A stretch of DNA of 64,000 bases from Alphaproteobacteria bacterium. GTDB lineage: Bacteria > Pseudomonadota > Alphaproteobacteria > Micropepsales > Micropepsaceae. Of this stretch, positions 41,550 to 52,300 are shown piece by piece; the first letter of the stretch is position 1, and each line of letters begins with the position of its first letter. Under the pieces are notes generated by a model, which worked only from the letters and a program-made list of their open reading frames with translations, had not been told where the DNA came from and ran no database searches. Both the position numbers and the translations under genes were made by a program. The stretch is from the NCBI GenBank assembly GCA_020852655.1, contig JADZAI010000050.1, forward strand, positions 1 to 64,000, in the 5' to 3' direction.

Positions 41550-41824
41550 GGACGGGCAAAGCGGGGACGCGTTCGGCGGCGAGGATCTCGCGATGACACC
41601 CCTACCTTCTCCCGCTTGAACCCGCCGGCCCGCTCAATCGGCCGTATGGAGGCCGGCCATCCGTCCGGCGGCATTCTCCGGCCGACAGCGAATCACGCCC
41701 CAAATGCAAAGGCACGTCTCACGCACTGCCAGCCCAATTAGTAAGCTGTCACCCTAATTCGTATACGCGGAGGCTCCGGTTCGTCGCGTCGGCATCGCGC
41801 CTTGCGCATTACTGAGTCCATGAG

Positions 41825-44332
41825 ATGCTCGCTCCGATATCAGCGATTCAGGGATCGCGCTTTGTGAGACCTCTAGGCAGCCAACCGCCAGCCGTAAGCC
41901 TTCCCATTTCGAACATCCTCGAACTCAAAACAGAGAGCGATGTCGAACAGAAATTTATCATGCCCTTTTTGGCACATCCTAGCTTTATGAATATTCCTGC
42001 TTCGTGGATCAGAACAAAAGATTATATGATCCCGACGGAAATTGACAAGATTGCGGGTAAACGATCCGGATACATCCCCGACTACTCTATTTGGTATAGT
42101 GGTATTCCAGTCGTAATTATCGAAGCAAAATCTCCGGAATATAGGATAGAGGTCGGACTAAGAGAGGCGCAACTCTATGCACTTCAAATCAATAAACGTT
42201 ACCCACCAAATGTTAGCCCCATCAAGTTTGTCGTCTCTTGCAATGGCGAGCAAATCGCTGTTGCGGCTTGGGATAGTGAAGTTGAAATCCTGAAATTTAA
42301 TTGCGCGGAGATTCAGCCAGGTACAGCGATTTTAGCCGCACTCACCAATGTATTAGGCAAAGACGCAGTAGAGGAACAGGCGAGAGCACTCAATGCCCAC
42401 CTCGCTAGAAGGCCGTTTTTCAGTGTTCAGGCGTTTCTGGGAGCCAAAAGAAACATCCAACTTGGACCGAACAGTTTCGGCGATAAGTTGCTGCCTTCTC
42501 TAACTAGGTTCTTCGGCAATGATTCCGACACAACCCCGGACGAAGTTATAGATCGAGCATACGTATCAAGCGACGAGATCACAGGCTACGATGCCGTACT
42601 GGAAACGTTCCTAAGAGATACATCAACTCAGCATCTAGGAATCCCGCTTAAAGTCATTCAAACCTCAAAAAATAAAGCAAGCGGTATTACCGAAGAACTT
42701 TCCAAGTTTTCACAAAATCCCAAATATTTTTCTAGAGTTCAATTGATAGTTGGGGCTGTGGGGTCGGGTAAAAGTACATTTATTCGACGTTATTACAGAA
42801 GACTTATGACCGCGGATGCTGAGAGAAAGACGCGATGGGCGTTCATCAATTTCAACGATATGGCTGGACTTGATGGTTTGCCTGAGTGGATTTCCAAGGA
42901 GTTTATCCGAACCTTTGGCGAGATGAACGGTATCGATGTATACGGGCACGATGAAGCAAATCGAATTCTTGCTGTTGAGTTGAACCGTTACGACCGGGGC
43001 CCAGCTAAAGCTCTAAAGACAATTGCACCTGTCGACTTTCAAAAAGGTCGTGTCGCAGAAGCGCAGAAGGTGATGAGCGAGCCGATTGAATACGCTCAAG
43101 CCATTGCGCGACATTTTGGCGGAGAGCTTGGCCTGGGAATTGTGGTGGTTTTTGATAACGTCGACCGACGGTCGCGTGATGAGCAATTGGCCATCTTTGG
43201 TGCGGCCCAATGGTTCAAAGGAACAACTCGCGGGCTCGTCCTTATGAATCTACGAGACTCGACATTTGAAGCACACCGCGATGAGCCACCCCTGGATGCT
43301 TTCACCAACGCGGTGAATTTTTATATTAGGCCCCCTCGTTTGTGGCAGGTCGTGCGGAAGCGCTTGGAACTTCTTATGGAGAACCTCGCGGATGCTGGAG
43401 ACAAGTACAACGAATTCTCGGCATCGAGCTACAAGATCCGGTACCCAGCCTCGGCGCTTGGCGAGTATCTGATGGGGATCTATGGCGCCTTGTTCGGAAG
43501 AACATCGCCAGTAGGCGCAAAACTCGAAGCGTTTGTGGCCAAAGATGTGCGAAGCGCATTGGCAATGTTTACGAACATAATTTTGTCGCCTCATATACCG
43601 ACAACGCAGATCGCCAGCGTTATGATGTCGCCGGAAAACCGAATTGATGAGGATAGGATAATTCGAGCTCTAATGCGTGGCCGTTATTTGTATTATAATG
43701 GAAATTCTGTTTATTGCCGAAACATATTGAGTCCCTCGGAGCAAGATAATAGACAGAGCAATTTTCTCTATATGGACCTTCTGGAATTCTTGGTAAGAAG
43801 GCGCAAAGAGAAAATCGACTTCTCTCAAGAAGGTTACGCGACCGTCGCTACACTCGTCGCTCGCATGGGCCAACTAGGATATGACGATGAGGACGCGCTA
43901 CGGGCGATCAACACCTTGGCAACTTGGGGCCTTCTCGAACCGGAAAGCTTGGTCGCGGACGAGTTAAGGAGCGGCGACGCTGTTAAGGCGCATGCCTCGG
44001 CTTGGGTACACACGCGCTTCTTTGTGAGTCGGGTCGAATACCTAGTGGGCTGTAGCGCTGCGCTTAGGGTTTCGAGTAGGGAGCTCGCCGAAGATTTAGC
44101 ACAACGTTGGAGCCAACTGCCCGCAAACGCAGAGTTCTATGCTCATGCTAAGATTAGGCTGCTAGAGCGCTTGAGAGACTATTTCACCGCTGAGTACGAG
44201 AGGCGGTGTCGCCGCCACGCATTTTATAGGGAGGCGGGCTATGGGGGGAGAACCATTCTCGCAGCCTTCGAGAGCGCCCTAGACCATTTGAAGGGAGGTC
44301 GGAAATCGCCGTTCATACGAAAAGTTCGGTGA
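41825..44332 (+). CDS. PD-(D/E)XK nuclease fused to P-loop ATPase (candidate single-gene defence protein)
   Basis: An 835-residue protein. Residues of about 30-165 resemble the N-terminal nuclease domain of type I restriction HsdR subunits: E41, D86 in YIPDYSIW, and E100-A-K102 in VVIIEAKSP, followed by a long helix with QLYALQINKRY. A P-loop ATPase follows, with Walker A GAVGSGKST (310-318), Walker B GIVVVFDNVDR (438-448) and a sensor-like NLRDS (475-479), in the style of KAP/STAND ATPases. Residues of about 660-705 look like a winged helix, then a helical C-terminus. There is no helicase motif set or methylase/specificity partner. The gene is far more AT-rich than every neighbour, indicating transfer. 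No strong ribosome site precedes the ATG. Confidence 0.85.
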   Translation: MLAPISAIQGSRFVRPLGSQPPAVSLPISNILELKTESDVEQKFIMPFLAHPSFMNIPASWIRTKDYMIPTEIDKIAGKRSGYIPDYSIWYSGIPVVIIEAKSPEYRIEVGLREAQLYALQINKRYPPNVSPIKFVVSCNGEQIAVAAWDSEVEILKFNCAEIQPGTAILAALTNVLGKDAVEEQARALNAHLARRPFFSVQAFLGAKRNIQLGPNSFGDKLLPSLTRFFGNDSDTTPDEVIDRAYVSSDEITGYDAVLETFLRDTSTQHLGIPLKVIQTSKNKASGITEELSKFSQNPKYFSRVQLIVGAVGSGKSTFIRRYYRRLMTADAERKTRWAFINFNDMAGLDGLPEWISKEFIRTFGEMNGIDVYGHDEANRILAVELNRYDRGPAKALKTIAPVDFQKGRVAEAQKVMSEPIEYAQAIARHFGGELGLGIVVVFDNVDRRSRDEQLAIFGAAQWFKGTTRGLVLMNLRDSTFEAHRDEPPLDAFTNAVNFYIRPPRLWQVVRKRLELLMENLADAGDKYNEFSASSYKIRYPASALGEYLMGIYGALFGRTSPVGAKLEAFVAKDVRSALAMFTNIILSPHIPTTQIASVMMSPENRIDEDRIIRALMRGRYLYYNGNSVYCRNILSPSEQDNRQSNFLYMDLLEFLVRRRKEKIDFSQEGYATVATLVARMGQLGYDDEDALRAINTLATWGLLEPESLVADELRSGDAVKAHASAWVHTRFFVSRVEYLVGCSAALRVSSRELAEDLAQRWSQLPANAEFYAHAKIRLLERLRDYFTAEYERRCRRHAFYREAGYGGRTILAAFESALDHLKGGRKSPFIRKVR

Positions 44333-44379
44333 TGTTGGTTATTCAAAGACTGACGCCTTTCTCCAAACATGGTTAATTT

Positions 44380-44403
44380 CGACCCCCAAGATGTTGGGGG
44401 TCG
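44380..44403 (+). terminator. Hairpin after the nuclease-ATPase gene
   Basis: CGACCCCCAA (44380-44389) pairs perfectly with TTGGGGGTCG (44394-44403) across a GATG loop, 48 nt after the stop. There is no T-run. It may terminate the ATPase transcript and insulate the ccrM promoter. Confidence 0.5.
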
Positions 44404-44413
44404 GTTGGGTCGG

Positions 44414-45697
<1,284 letters not shown>

Positions 45698-46067
45698 GAG
45701 GCGGGTTGGGATTTTCGTACCCCATCCGTCCGCCGCTGCGCGGCGTTCACCCTTCCCACAAGGGTAGGACGATCGCCTATGGACGATTTCCCCTTCCCCC
45801 AGCGCGCCGCAGGCGCGCGGATCGGGGGAAGGTGCCCCCGAAGGGGGCGGAAGGGGGGCGCCCGGCAAGGCGCAACGAAAAAAGGGCTGAAGCGGAGCCA
45901 GCGGCAGGCCGTTATGGGCGCGCTGAAGCGCGCTTTACCCCCTTCTGTCGCTTCGCGACATCTTCCCCCGCACCGCTCCGGCTTCGCCTCCGCTGGGGGA
46001 AGACAAGCCATAGGCGAGCGCCCTTACGAGGAACGTGGACGCCGCGCAGCGGTGGGCGGGTGGGGTA
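45698..46067. repeat. Nested inverted-repeat element between ccrM and mutY
   Basis: This fills the gap after ccrM. Outer arms of about 60 bp (45718-45782 and 46008-46067) are imperfect inverted copies, sharing TACCCCA, CGCTGCGCGGCG and TCGCCTATGG. Inside are two further palindromes bounded by CTTCCCCC and GGGGGAAG (about 45793-45831 and 45962-46002) and several short GC hairpins. The right arm runs 44 bp into mutY and supplies its last codons and stop. No gene is supported inside. Confidence 0.78.
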
Positions 46068-47130
46068 TGGCCGAAAGGCCCGCTTCCAGCACCTTGCGCA
46101 TGACGGTGGGGAGGCCGGCGTGGGGGGCTTTGTCCAGCGGGACCCAGTGGCCTTCGGCGGATTCGGTTGATGTGTCGGCGGTGTAGACGTCGAGGGTCAG
46201 CAGGAAATGGGTGAAGCCGTGCTCGATGCGGCCGGCTTTGCGCCAAGCGGCGCTCGCCGGGGCGTGGGCTAGCGGGTCGGCGGACGGGTCGGGCTGCCAG
46301 GGGGTGGTCGGAAGCTCCAGCATGCCGCCGAGCAGGCCCTTGGGCGGGCGGCGCCTGAGGAGGACATTGCCGCGGGCGCTGACGAGGACGAAGGCGGCGC
46401 CGGTGCGGGTGGGGCGGTCGGGCTTCGCGGCTTTGCGCGGCAGGGTCTCGGCGATGCCGGCCTTGCGCGCCGCGCACCAGGCCTGAAGCGGGCACATCAG
46501 GCAGGAGGGCGATTTCGGGGTGCAGATCGTGGCGCCGAGATCCATCAGGGCTTGCGCGAAATCGCCGGCGCGCCGGTCGGGCGTGAGGGCGGCGGCGCGG
46601 GCCTTGAGTTCGGGCTTGGCTTGCGGGAGCGGCGTTTCGATCGCGTAGAGCCGGGCCATGACGCGCTCGATATTGGCGTCGAGCGGGGTCGCCTTGCGGC
46701 CGAAGGCGATCGCGGCGATGGCGGCGGCGGTGTAGGGGCCGACGCCGGGAAGGTCGCGCAGGGCGTCCTCGGTGTCGGGGAAGGCGCCGGCCGCGGCGAC
46801 AGCTTGGGCGGCGGCATGGAGATTGCGGGCGCGGCTGTAATAGCCAAGGCCCGCCCAGGCCTGCATGACGTCTTCGATCGGTGCAGCGGCGAGGTCGTGC
46901 ACCGTCGGCCACATGCCGGTGAAGCGCTGGAAATAGGCCTTCACGGCGGCGACGGTCGTCTGCTGGAGCATGATCTCGCTCAGCCAGACGCGATAGGGAT
47001 CGGCCGACTCGCCCGGCCGCGCGCGCCATGGCAGAACGCGCCGGTAGACGTCGTACCAGGCGAGCAGCGCGGTGACGGCGGGATGCGGCGCGGGTTCGGT
47101 TTTGGGGCGCGGGGTCTTCGGGGAGGGCAC
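46024..47130 (-). CDS. mutY: A/G-specific adenine DNA glycosylase
   Basis: A 368-residue MutY, which removes A mispaired with 8-oxoguanine. It has VWLSEIMLQQTTV, the helix-hairpin-helix LPGVGPYTAAAIAAIAFG, catalytic Asp in LDANIERV, 4Fe-4S ligands CTPKSPSCLMCPLQAWC and a C-terminal Nudix-like 8-oxoG domain. The GTG at 47130 is chosen from homology, with no good ribosome site. The last residues (HPPTAARRPRSS) come from the inverted-repeat arm. It is divergent from the DUF721 gene. Confidence 0.95.
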   Translation of the reverse strand: MPSPKTPRPKTEPAPHPAVTALLAWYDVYRRVLPWRARPGESADPYRVWLSEIMLQQTTVAAVKAYFQRFTGMWPTVHDLAAAPIEDVMQAWAGLGYYSRARNLHAAAQAVAAAGAFPDTEDALRDLPGVGPYTAAAIAAIAFGRKATPLDANIERVMARLYAIETPLPQAKPELKARAAALTPDRRAGDFAQALMDLGATICTPKSPSCLMCPLQAWCAARKAGIAETLPRKAAKPDRPTRTGAAFVLVSARGNVLLRRRPPKGLLGGMLELPTTPWQPDPSADPLAHAPASAAWRKAGRIEHGFTHFLLTLDVYTADTSTESAEGHWVPLDKAPHAGLPTVMRKVLEAGLSAIPHPPTAARRPRSS

Positions 47131-47139
47131 GCGGGAGCA

Positions 47140-47673
47140 ATGCGCAAAGGCGGGCGTGAGGACAAGACGGGCGCGGAAGAGCCCGAACCGCCGCGGGTGT
47201 TCCGCAAGGCGCCGATCCGGGCCGCCGCCTCGGCCGACCGGCTGGCGCGCCTCATCGCCGAGAAGCGCGGCTTCCCGACGCTGACCATCGCGCGGCGCTG
47301 GCGCGACATCGCGGGCGAGGCGCTGGCGGCGCACACGCAGCCGATGTCGCTGACGCTGCCCAAGGGGGCGAGCGAGGGCGGGACGCTGACGCTGAAGGCC
47401 GATGGCGGCGCGGCGCTGCTCGTGCAGCATCACCAGCGGGAGATCATCGCGCGGGCGAACGGGCTGCTGGGGCCGGGCGTGGTGGCGGCGATCAAGCTGG
47501 TGCAGGGCCATGTGGCGCAGGAGGTGCGCGCGCCGAAGCCGCCGGCGCCGCGGCTGTCCGCGGCGGAGGACGCGGCGGTGACGGCGTCGGTCGCCGGCGT
47601 CGGCGACGAGGCGCTGCGGGACGGCCTGGCACGGCTGATGCGGCATGCGGTGGCGGATACGAAGCGGCGGTAG
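47140..47673 (+). CDS. DUF721 (DciA-like) protein
   Basis: A 177-residue protein with the DUF721 core: ADRLARLIAEKRGFPTLTIA, RRWRDIAGEALAAHTQPMSL and LTLKADGGAALLVQHHQREI. DciA proteins load the replicative helicase DnaB in bacteria lacking DnaC; this homologue also has a long C-terminal extension. GGGAG is close to the ATG. The start is 9 bp from that of mutY, a divergent pair seen in other alphaproteobacteria next to dsbA-like and smc genes. Confidence 0.82.
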   Translation: MRKGGREDKTGAEEPEPPRVFRKAPIRAAASADRLARLIAEKRGFPTLTIARRWRDIAGEALAAHTQPMSLTLPKGASEGGTLTLKADGGAALLVQHHQREIIARANGLLGPGVVAAIKLVQGHVAQEVRAPKPPAPRLSAAEDAAVTASVAGVGDEALRDGLARLMRHAVADTKRR

Positions 47674-47688
47674 GTTGTGCCCGGTCAT

Positions 47689-47712
47689 ATGCCCGGCTAT
47701 ATGTCCGGGCAT
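47689..47712. promoter_or_regulatory. Operator candidate of the second vapBC-like module
   Basis: ATGCCCGG (47689-47696) and CCGGGCAT (47705-47712) form 8-bp inverted arms with an 8-nt centre. The right arm overlaps the antitoxin ATG, so binding would block both transcription and initiation. Confidence 0.5.
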
Positions 47713-48013
47713 GACGAAATCCTCGCAGACCCGTGCCGTCAAAACCTACCGCGCCGCACTTAAGACACGCGGGATCGCCCGCTTCGAGGTGTTGGGCCTC
47801 GAGCGCGACCGCGTGCTTATTCGCGCTCTTGCGAAACGGCTGGCGGACGGCGGCGCGGAGGCGGAGCGGCTGCGCGAGTCGATCGGTCGGCAGATGACAC
47901 CCCAGCCGTCGACCAAAGGCCGTATCTGGCAGGCTTTGCGCGATTCGCCTCTGGTCGGGGCGGATCTGGACCTGACGCGTGAGGTATGGGCGCCGCGGCC
48001 GGTCGATCTGTGA
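47711..48013 (+). CDS. Putative antitoxin of the VapBC-like module
   Basis: A 100-residue basic protein: KTYRAALKTRGIARFEVLGL, ERDRVLIRALAKRLADGGAE, MTPQPSTKGRIWQALRDSPL and a C-terminal LTREVWAPRPVDL. The N-terminal half is RHH-like (beta strand ARFEVLGL, then helices). The antitoxin assignment rests on its position: the stop overlaps the PIN toxin start as GTGA and a palindrome overlaps its own start. There is no obvious ribosome site. Confidence 0.75.
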   Translation: MTKSSQTRAVKTYRAALKTRGIARFEVLGLERDRVLIRALAKRLADGGAEAERLRESIGRQMTPQPSTKGRIWQALRDSPLVGADLDLTREVWAPRPVDL

Positions 48014-48441
48014 CGCGCTATCTGCTCGACACCAACATCATCAGCGATGCGATAAAGCCTACCCCATCCCGAGCGCTCGCCGACTGGATGGCCGCGCAGG
48101 TCGACGAGACGCTCTACACGTCAGCGTTGACGATCGCAGAAATCGCCGGCGGCATCCTGACGATGCCGGCAGGGCGCAAGCGGCAGTCGCTGGAAAGCTG
48201 GTTCGAAGGGCAGAAGGGGCCGCTCGCTCTTTTCGAGGGCCGCATCCTCGCATTCGACACCAACGCCAGCCTCGCATGGGCCTGCGTCGTGGCGGAGGGC
48301 TTCGCCATGGGGCGGCCTCGCAGCGGCTTCGATGCGATGATCGCGGCCATCGCCGTCGCGAACGACTGCGTCGTCGTCACCAACAACGAACGGCATTTCC
48401 AAGGGCTGCCCGTCATCAACCCGATGACAGGCGCAGTTTGA
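48010..48441 (+). CDS. VapC-like PIN-domain toxin
   Basis: A 143-residue PIN ribonuclease with TRYLLDTNIISDAIK (first Asp), SALTIAEIAGGI (Glu), SGFDAMIAAIAVAND (Asp pair) and VVTNNERHFQGL (C-terminal N/E). It starts with GTG at 48010. With its antitoxin it sits between the DUF721 gene and the dsbA-like gene, interrupting a commonly conserved order. Confidence 0.9.
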   Translation: MTRYLLDTNIISDAIKPTPSRALADWMAAQVDETLYTSALTIAEIAGGILTMPAGRKRQSLESWFEGQKGPLALFEGRILAFDTNASLAWACVVAEGFAMGRPRSGFDAMIAAIAVANDCVVVTNNERHFQGLPVINPMTGAV

Positions 48442-48558
48442 GGGCATCCAAGGGCGCCTGCGGAAGGCCAAGCCGCCGTTGAGCGGACGGTGCGCGGTCA
48501 CCTATAAGGGCGCGGTTTGGGCGGGCGGTTCCTGTGCCCTCAAGATTCGGAGCTTTGC

Positions 48559-49233
48559 GTGGACAATCGTTATCTGGCGGCGGGCGGCGTCGGCGTGCTG
48601 GTGATCGCGGCGGTGGTTGCGGCCTTCGTCCTGCTGATGCCGAAGACGGCACAGACCGAGGACATGAGCGGCGACGCCGCGGCGACGCAGGTGCTGGCGA
48701 TCGGCCCGGAGGAGGCGACGCTGGGCGATCCGAACGCGCCCATCAAATTCATCGAATACGCCTCGACGAGCTGCCCGCACTGTGCCGCGTTCACCGTCCA
48801 GGTGATGCCGGAGATCCAGAAGAACTGGATCGACACGGGCAAGGTCTATTACGTGATGCGCGATTTTCCTCTGGATAACATTGCCGCCGCCGCGTCGGCG
48901 ATCGCGCGCTGCCTGCCGAAGGAGCGCTTCTACCCCTTCATGGAGGTGCTTTTCCGCAACCAGTCCTTCTGGCACAGCCAGAATGTCCCCGACCCGAAGG
49001 AAGCGCTGATCGAGCTGTCGCGCCGGGCGGGTCTCTCGCGCGAGCAAGTCGAATCGTGCTTGAAGGACAAGGACGTTGCTGCGCGGATCAACAAGAGCCG
49101 GAGCGACGCGGAGAATGTGCTGAAGATCGATTCGGTGCCGACGATGTTCATCAACGGCGAGAAATCGAGCGGGGCCGCGGCCTACAGCGACTTCGACGCG
49201 AAGTTCAAGGCGCTGATGCCAGCGCCGCAGTGA
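48559..49233 (+). CDS. DsbA-family thioredoxin-fold protein, membrane-anchored
   Basis: A 224-residue protein. An N-terminal membrane segment (GVGVLVIAAVVAAFVLLMP) leads to a DsbA fold with the active site CPHC (TSCPHCAAF), the inserted helical domain and the cis-Pro loop SVPTMFING. It probably oxidises or isomerises disulfides in the periplasm. The GTG at 48559 has CGGAG 7 nt upstream. It is the usual neighbour upstream of smc in alphaproteobacteria. Confidence 0.9.
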   Translation: MDNRYLAAGGVGVLVIAAVVAAFVLLMPKTAQTEDMSGDAAATQVLAIGPEEATLGDPNAPIKFIEYASTSCPHCAAFTVQVMPEIQKNWIDTGKVYYVMRDFPLDNIAAAASAIARCLPKERFYPFMEVLFRNQSFWHSQNVPDPKEALIELSRRAGLSREQVESCLKDKDVAARINKSRSDAENVLKIDSVPTMFINGEKSSGAAAYSDFDAKFKALMPAPQ

Positions 49234-49317
49234 TCCGGGGTTAGGGCGAGGTTCGCCGTGCGAAGGGCCGCGAGGGGCGGCCCGAGCCGGCGAAACGAGC
49301 GGGGTTAAGTAGGCATC

Positions 49318-52300
49318 TTGAAGATCACGCGTATCAGGCTTTCCGGTTTCAAGTCGTTCGTCGAGCCGACCGAGCTGCATGTCGAGCCCGGACTGACGGG
49401 CATCGTGGGCCCGAACGGCTGCGGCAAGTCGAACCTGCTGGAAGCCTTGCGCTGGGCGATGGGCGAGAACAGCGCCAAGTCGATGCGCGGCACCGGCATG
49501 GAAGACGTGATCTTCGCCGGCACGGCGCAGCGTTCGGCGCGCTCGATGGCCGAAGTCACGATCTTCATGGACAACCAGGCGCGCGAGGCGCCGGCGGCGT
49601 TCAACGACACCGACCATCTGGAAGTGACGCGGCGCATCGAGCGCGACGCGGGCTCGATCTATCGCGTCAACGGCCGCGAAGTGCGCATGCGCGACGTGCA
49701 GCTTCTGTTCGCCGACGCCTCGACCGGCGCGCACTCCCCTGCCCTCGTGCGCCAAGGCCAGATCGGCCAGATCATCGCCGCCAAGCCGCTCCAGCGGCGG
49801 GCGATCCTGGAAGAAGCGGCCGGCATCAGCGGGCTGCACACGCGCCGCCATGAAGCCGAACTGAGGCTGCGCGGCGCGGAGACCAATCTCGGGCGCCTCA
49901 ACGACGTCATCGGCGAACTGGAGACGCAGCTCCAGGGGCTGAAGCGCCAGGCACGCCAGGCGACGCGCTATCGCAATCTCTCGGGCCTCATCCGCCAGGC
50001 GGAAGCGGTGGCCTTCCACTTGCGCTGGCAGGGCGCGGCGCAGGGCGTCAGCGACGCCGAGCAGGTCGCGGCGATCGCCGAGCGCGATGCGGCGGATGCG
50101 ACGGAGCGCGCCGCGGCGGCCTCGACGGCACAGACCGAAGCGCACAGCGTGCTGCCGGCCCTGCGCGAGACGGAGGTCGAGCGCGCGGCGGCGTTCCAGC
50201 GCCTGCGCGTCGAGCGCGACCAGTTGGATGCCGAGGAGCGCCGGGCGCGCGATACGGCGCAGCGGCTGGAGCGCCAGCTCGGCGAAATCGCGTCGGATAT
50301 CGCGCGCGAAAGCGAGCGCGGCGCCGATGCGGCGCGCACGATCGAGATGCTGGACGCCGAGATCGCAGCGATCGCCGAGGCCGGCGAAGGGCGCGAGGCG
50401 GTGCTGGCCGAAGCGGAGCAGACGGCGGAAGCGGCGCGCCTGCGGTCGGCCGATGCCGAAGCGGCGCTGGATACGGCGCGCGCCGAAGCCGCCCGCATCG
50501 CGGCGCGGCGCCAGGCGCTGGGGCGCGCGGCGGAAGATGCGCGGCGGCGCCTTGAGCGCCTGATCCAGACGCTCGATTCGAACGCTGCGGAGCTTGCGCG
50601 CGCTGAGAGCGATGCGGCCAACGCGCCTGATGTCGCCGAGGCGATCGAGGCCGTGGAGGCGGCGCGCGAAGCGACCGAGACGGCGCGCTGCGCGCTCAGC
50701 GAAGCGGAGGCGACACGCGCCACCGCGGCGAGCGACGTCGAGGCGCTGCGCGAGCCGCTGTCGGCGGCCGAGCGCGAAGTCGCCAAGCTGAAGGCCGAAG
50801 AATCGGCGATCGCCAAGGTGCTGGGCACGGGCGGCGGATTGTGGCCGAAGCTGATCGACGCGCTGCGCGTGACGCCCGGCTATGAAGCGGCGATCGCCGC
50901 GGCGCTGGGCGACGATCTCGACGTGCCGCTGGACGAGGCCTCGCCCATCCACTGGCGCACGCTGCCGGCGATGGAGCAGCCGGCCGCGCTGCCCGAAGGG
51001 ATCGCGAGCCTCGCCGCCTTCGTGGAGGCGCCGGACGCGCTGACCCGCCGGCTGGCGCATGTCGGTGTCGTTGCCGGGGACGAAGGCGACGCGCTTCAGG
51101 CAAGCCTGCCGGCCGGCGTGCGCCTGGTCAGCCGCGAAGGCGCGCTGTGGCGCTGGGACGGTTTCCGCAGCGCGGCCGAGGCCGAGACGCCGGCGGCGAT
51201 CCGCCTGGCGCAGCGCAACCGGCTGGAAGCGCTGCGCGGCGAAGTCAGCGAGGCCGAGGCGAAGTCGGGCGAAGCACGCGCCGCCTTCCATGCCGCACGC
51301 GAGCGGAGCGAGGCCGCGGGCGAGGCCGAGCGCGCCGCCCGCAATGCGCTGCGGCTTGCCGAACAGGCGCTGGCCGGCGCCGAACGGTCGGCAGCCGAGG
51401 CGGAGCGCGAGGCGATCCGTCACTCGGCGCGGGTGAACTCGCTGCGCGAGACAAGCGAGCGCCTGGCCGGCGAGCGCGGCGATGCCGACGCCGCCGCGAT
51501 GGAAGCGGCCGAAGGGCTGGAGGCGATCGCCGGCGAGGACGATCCTGCGCCGCGCATCCCCGACATGCAGGGCGACGTGCATGCCGCACGCGCCGGGGCC
51601 GCGGAAGCCCGCGGTGCAGTCGAGACGGCGAAGCGCGAACTCGCCGCCGCTGCCGCGCGCAACAGCGCGGCGCATCGCGAACGCGAGGACTGGACGCGCC
51701 GGGCCGATGCGGCACGGGCGCAGATCGAGGCGCTGGAGACGCGCCGCGAGGCGAGCGCGGAAGAGCTGGAGACGGTCAGCGCCATTCCGGCGGCGATCGA
51801 GGAAAAGCGTTTCGCGCTGAACGAGGCGCTGTCGATCGCCGAGCAGGCGCGCCGCGAAGCGGCCGAAGCGCTGGCAATGGCCGAAGCGCTGGCACAGGCC
51901 GCCTCGCGCGAGGCGAAGGCGGCGGACTCGGCGCTCTCCGATGCGCGCGAGACCCGGGCGCTGCGGGCCGCGGCGCTGGACAATGCGCGCGGGCGGCTCG
52001 CCGAGACGGCGGCGCGCATCCGCGAGGCGCTGGAGTGCGAGCCGGGCGAATTGCTGGCTAAGGCCGAGCACGAGGAAGGCGACGCGCTGCCGGCGCTGGA
52101 GCAGATCGACGCCAAGGTCGAGCGCCTGAAGAAGGAACGCGAGAGCCTGGGCGGCGTGAACCTGCGCGCCGACGAGGAAGCGCAGGACTATGAGCTGCGG
52201 CTCTCTTCGATGCAGGCCGAGAAGGCCGACCTCGAAAGCGCCATCGCCAAGCTGCGCGGGGCGATCGGCAGCCTGAACCGCGAGGGCCGCGAGCGCCTGC

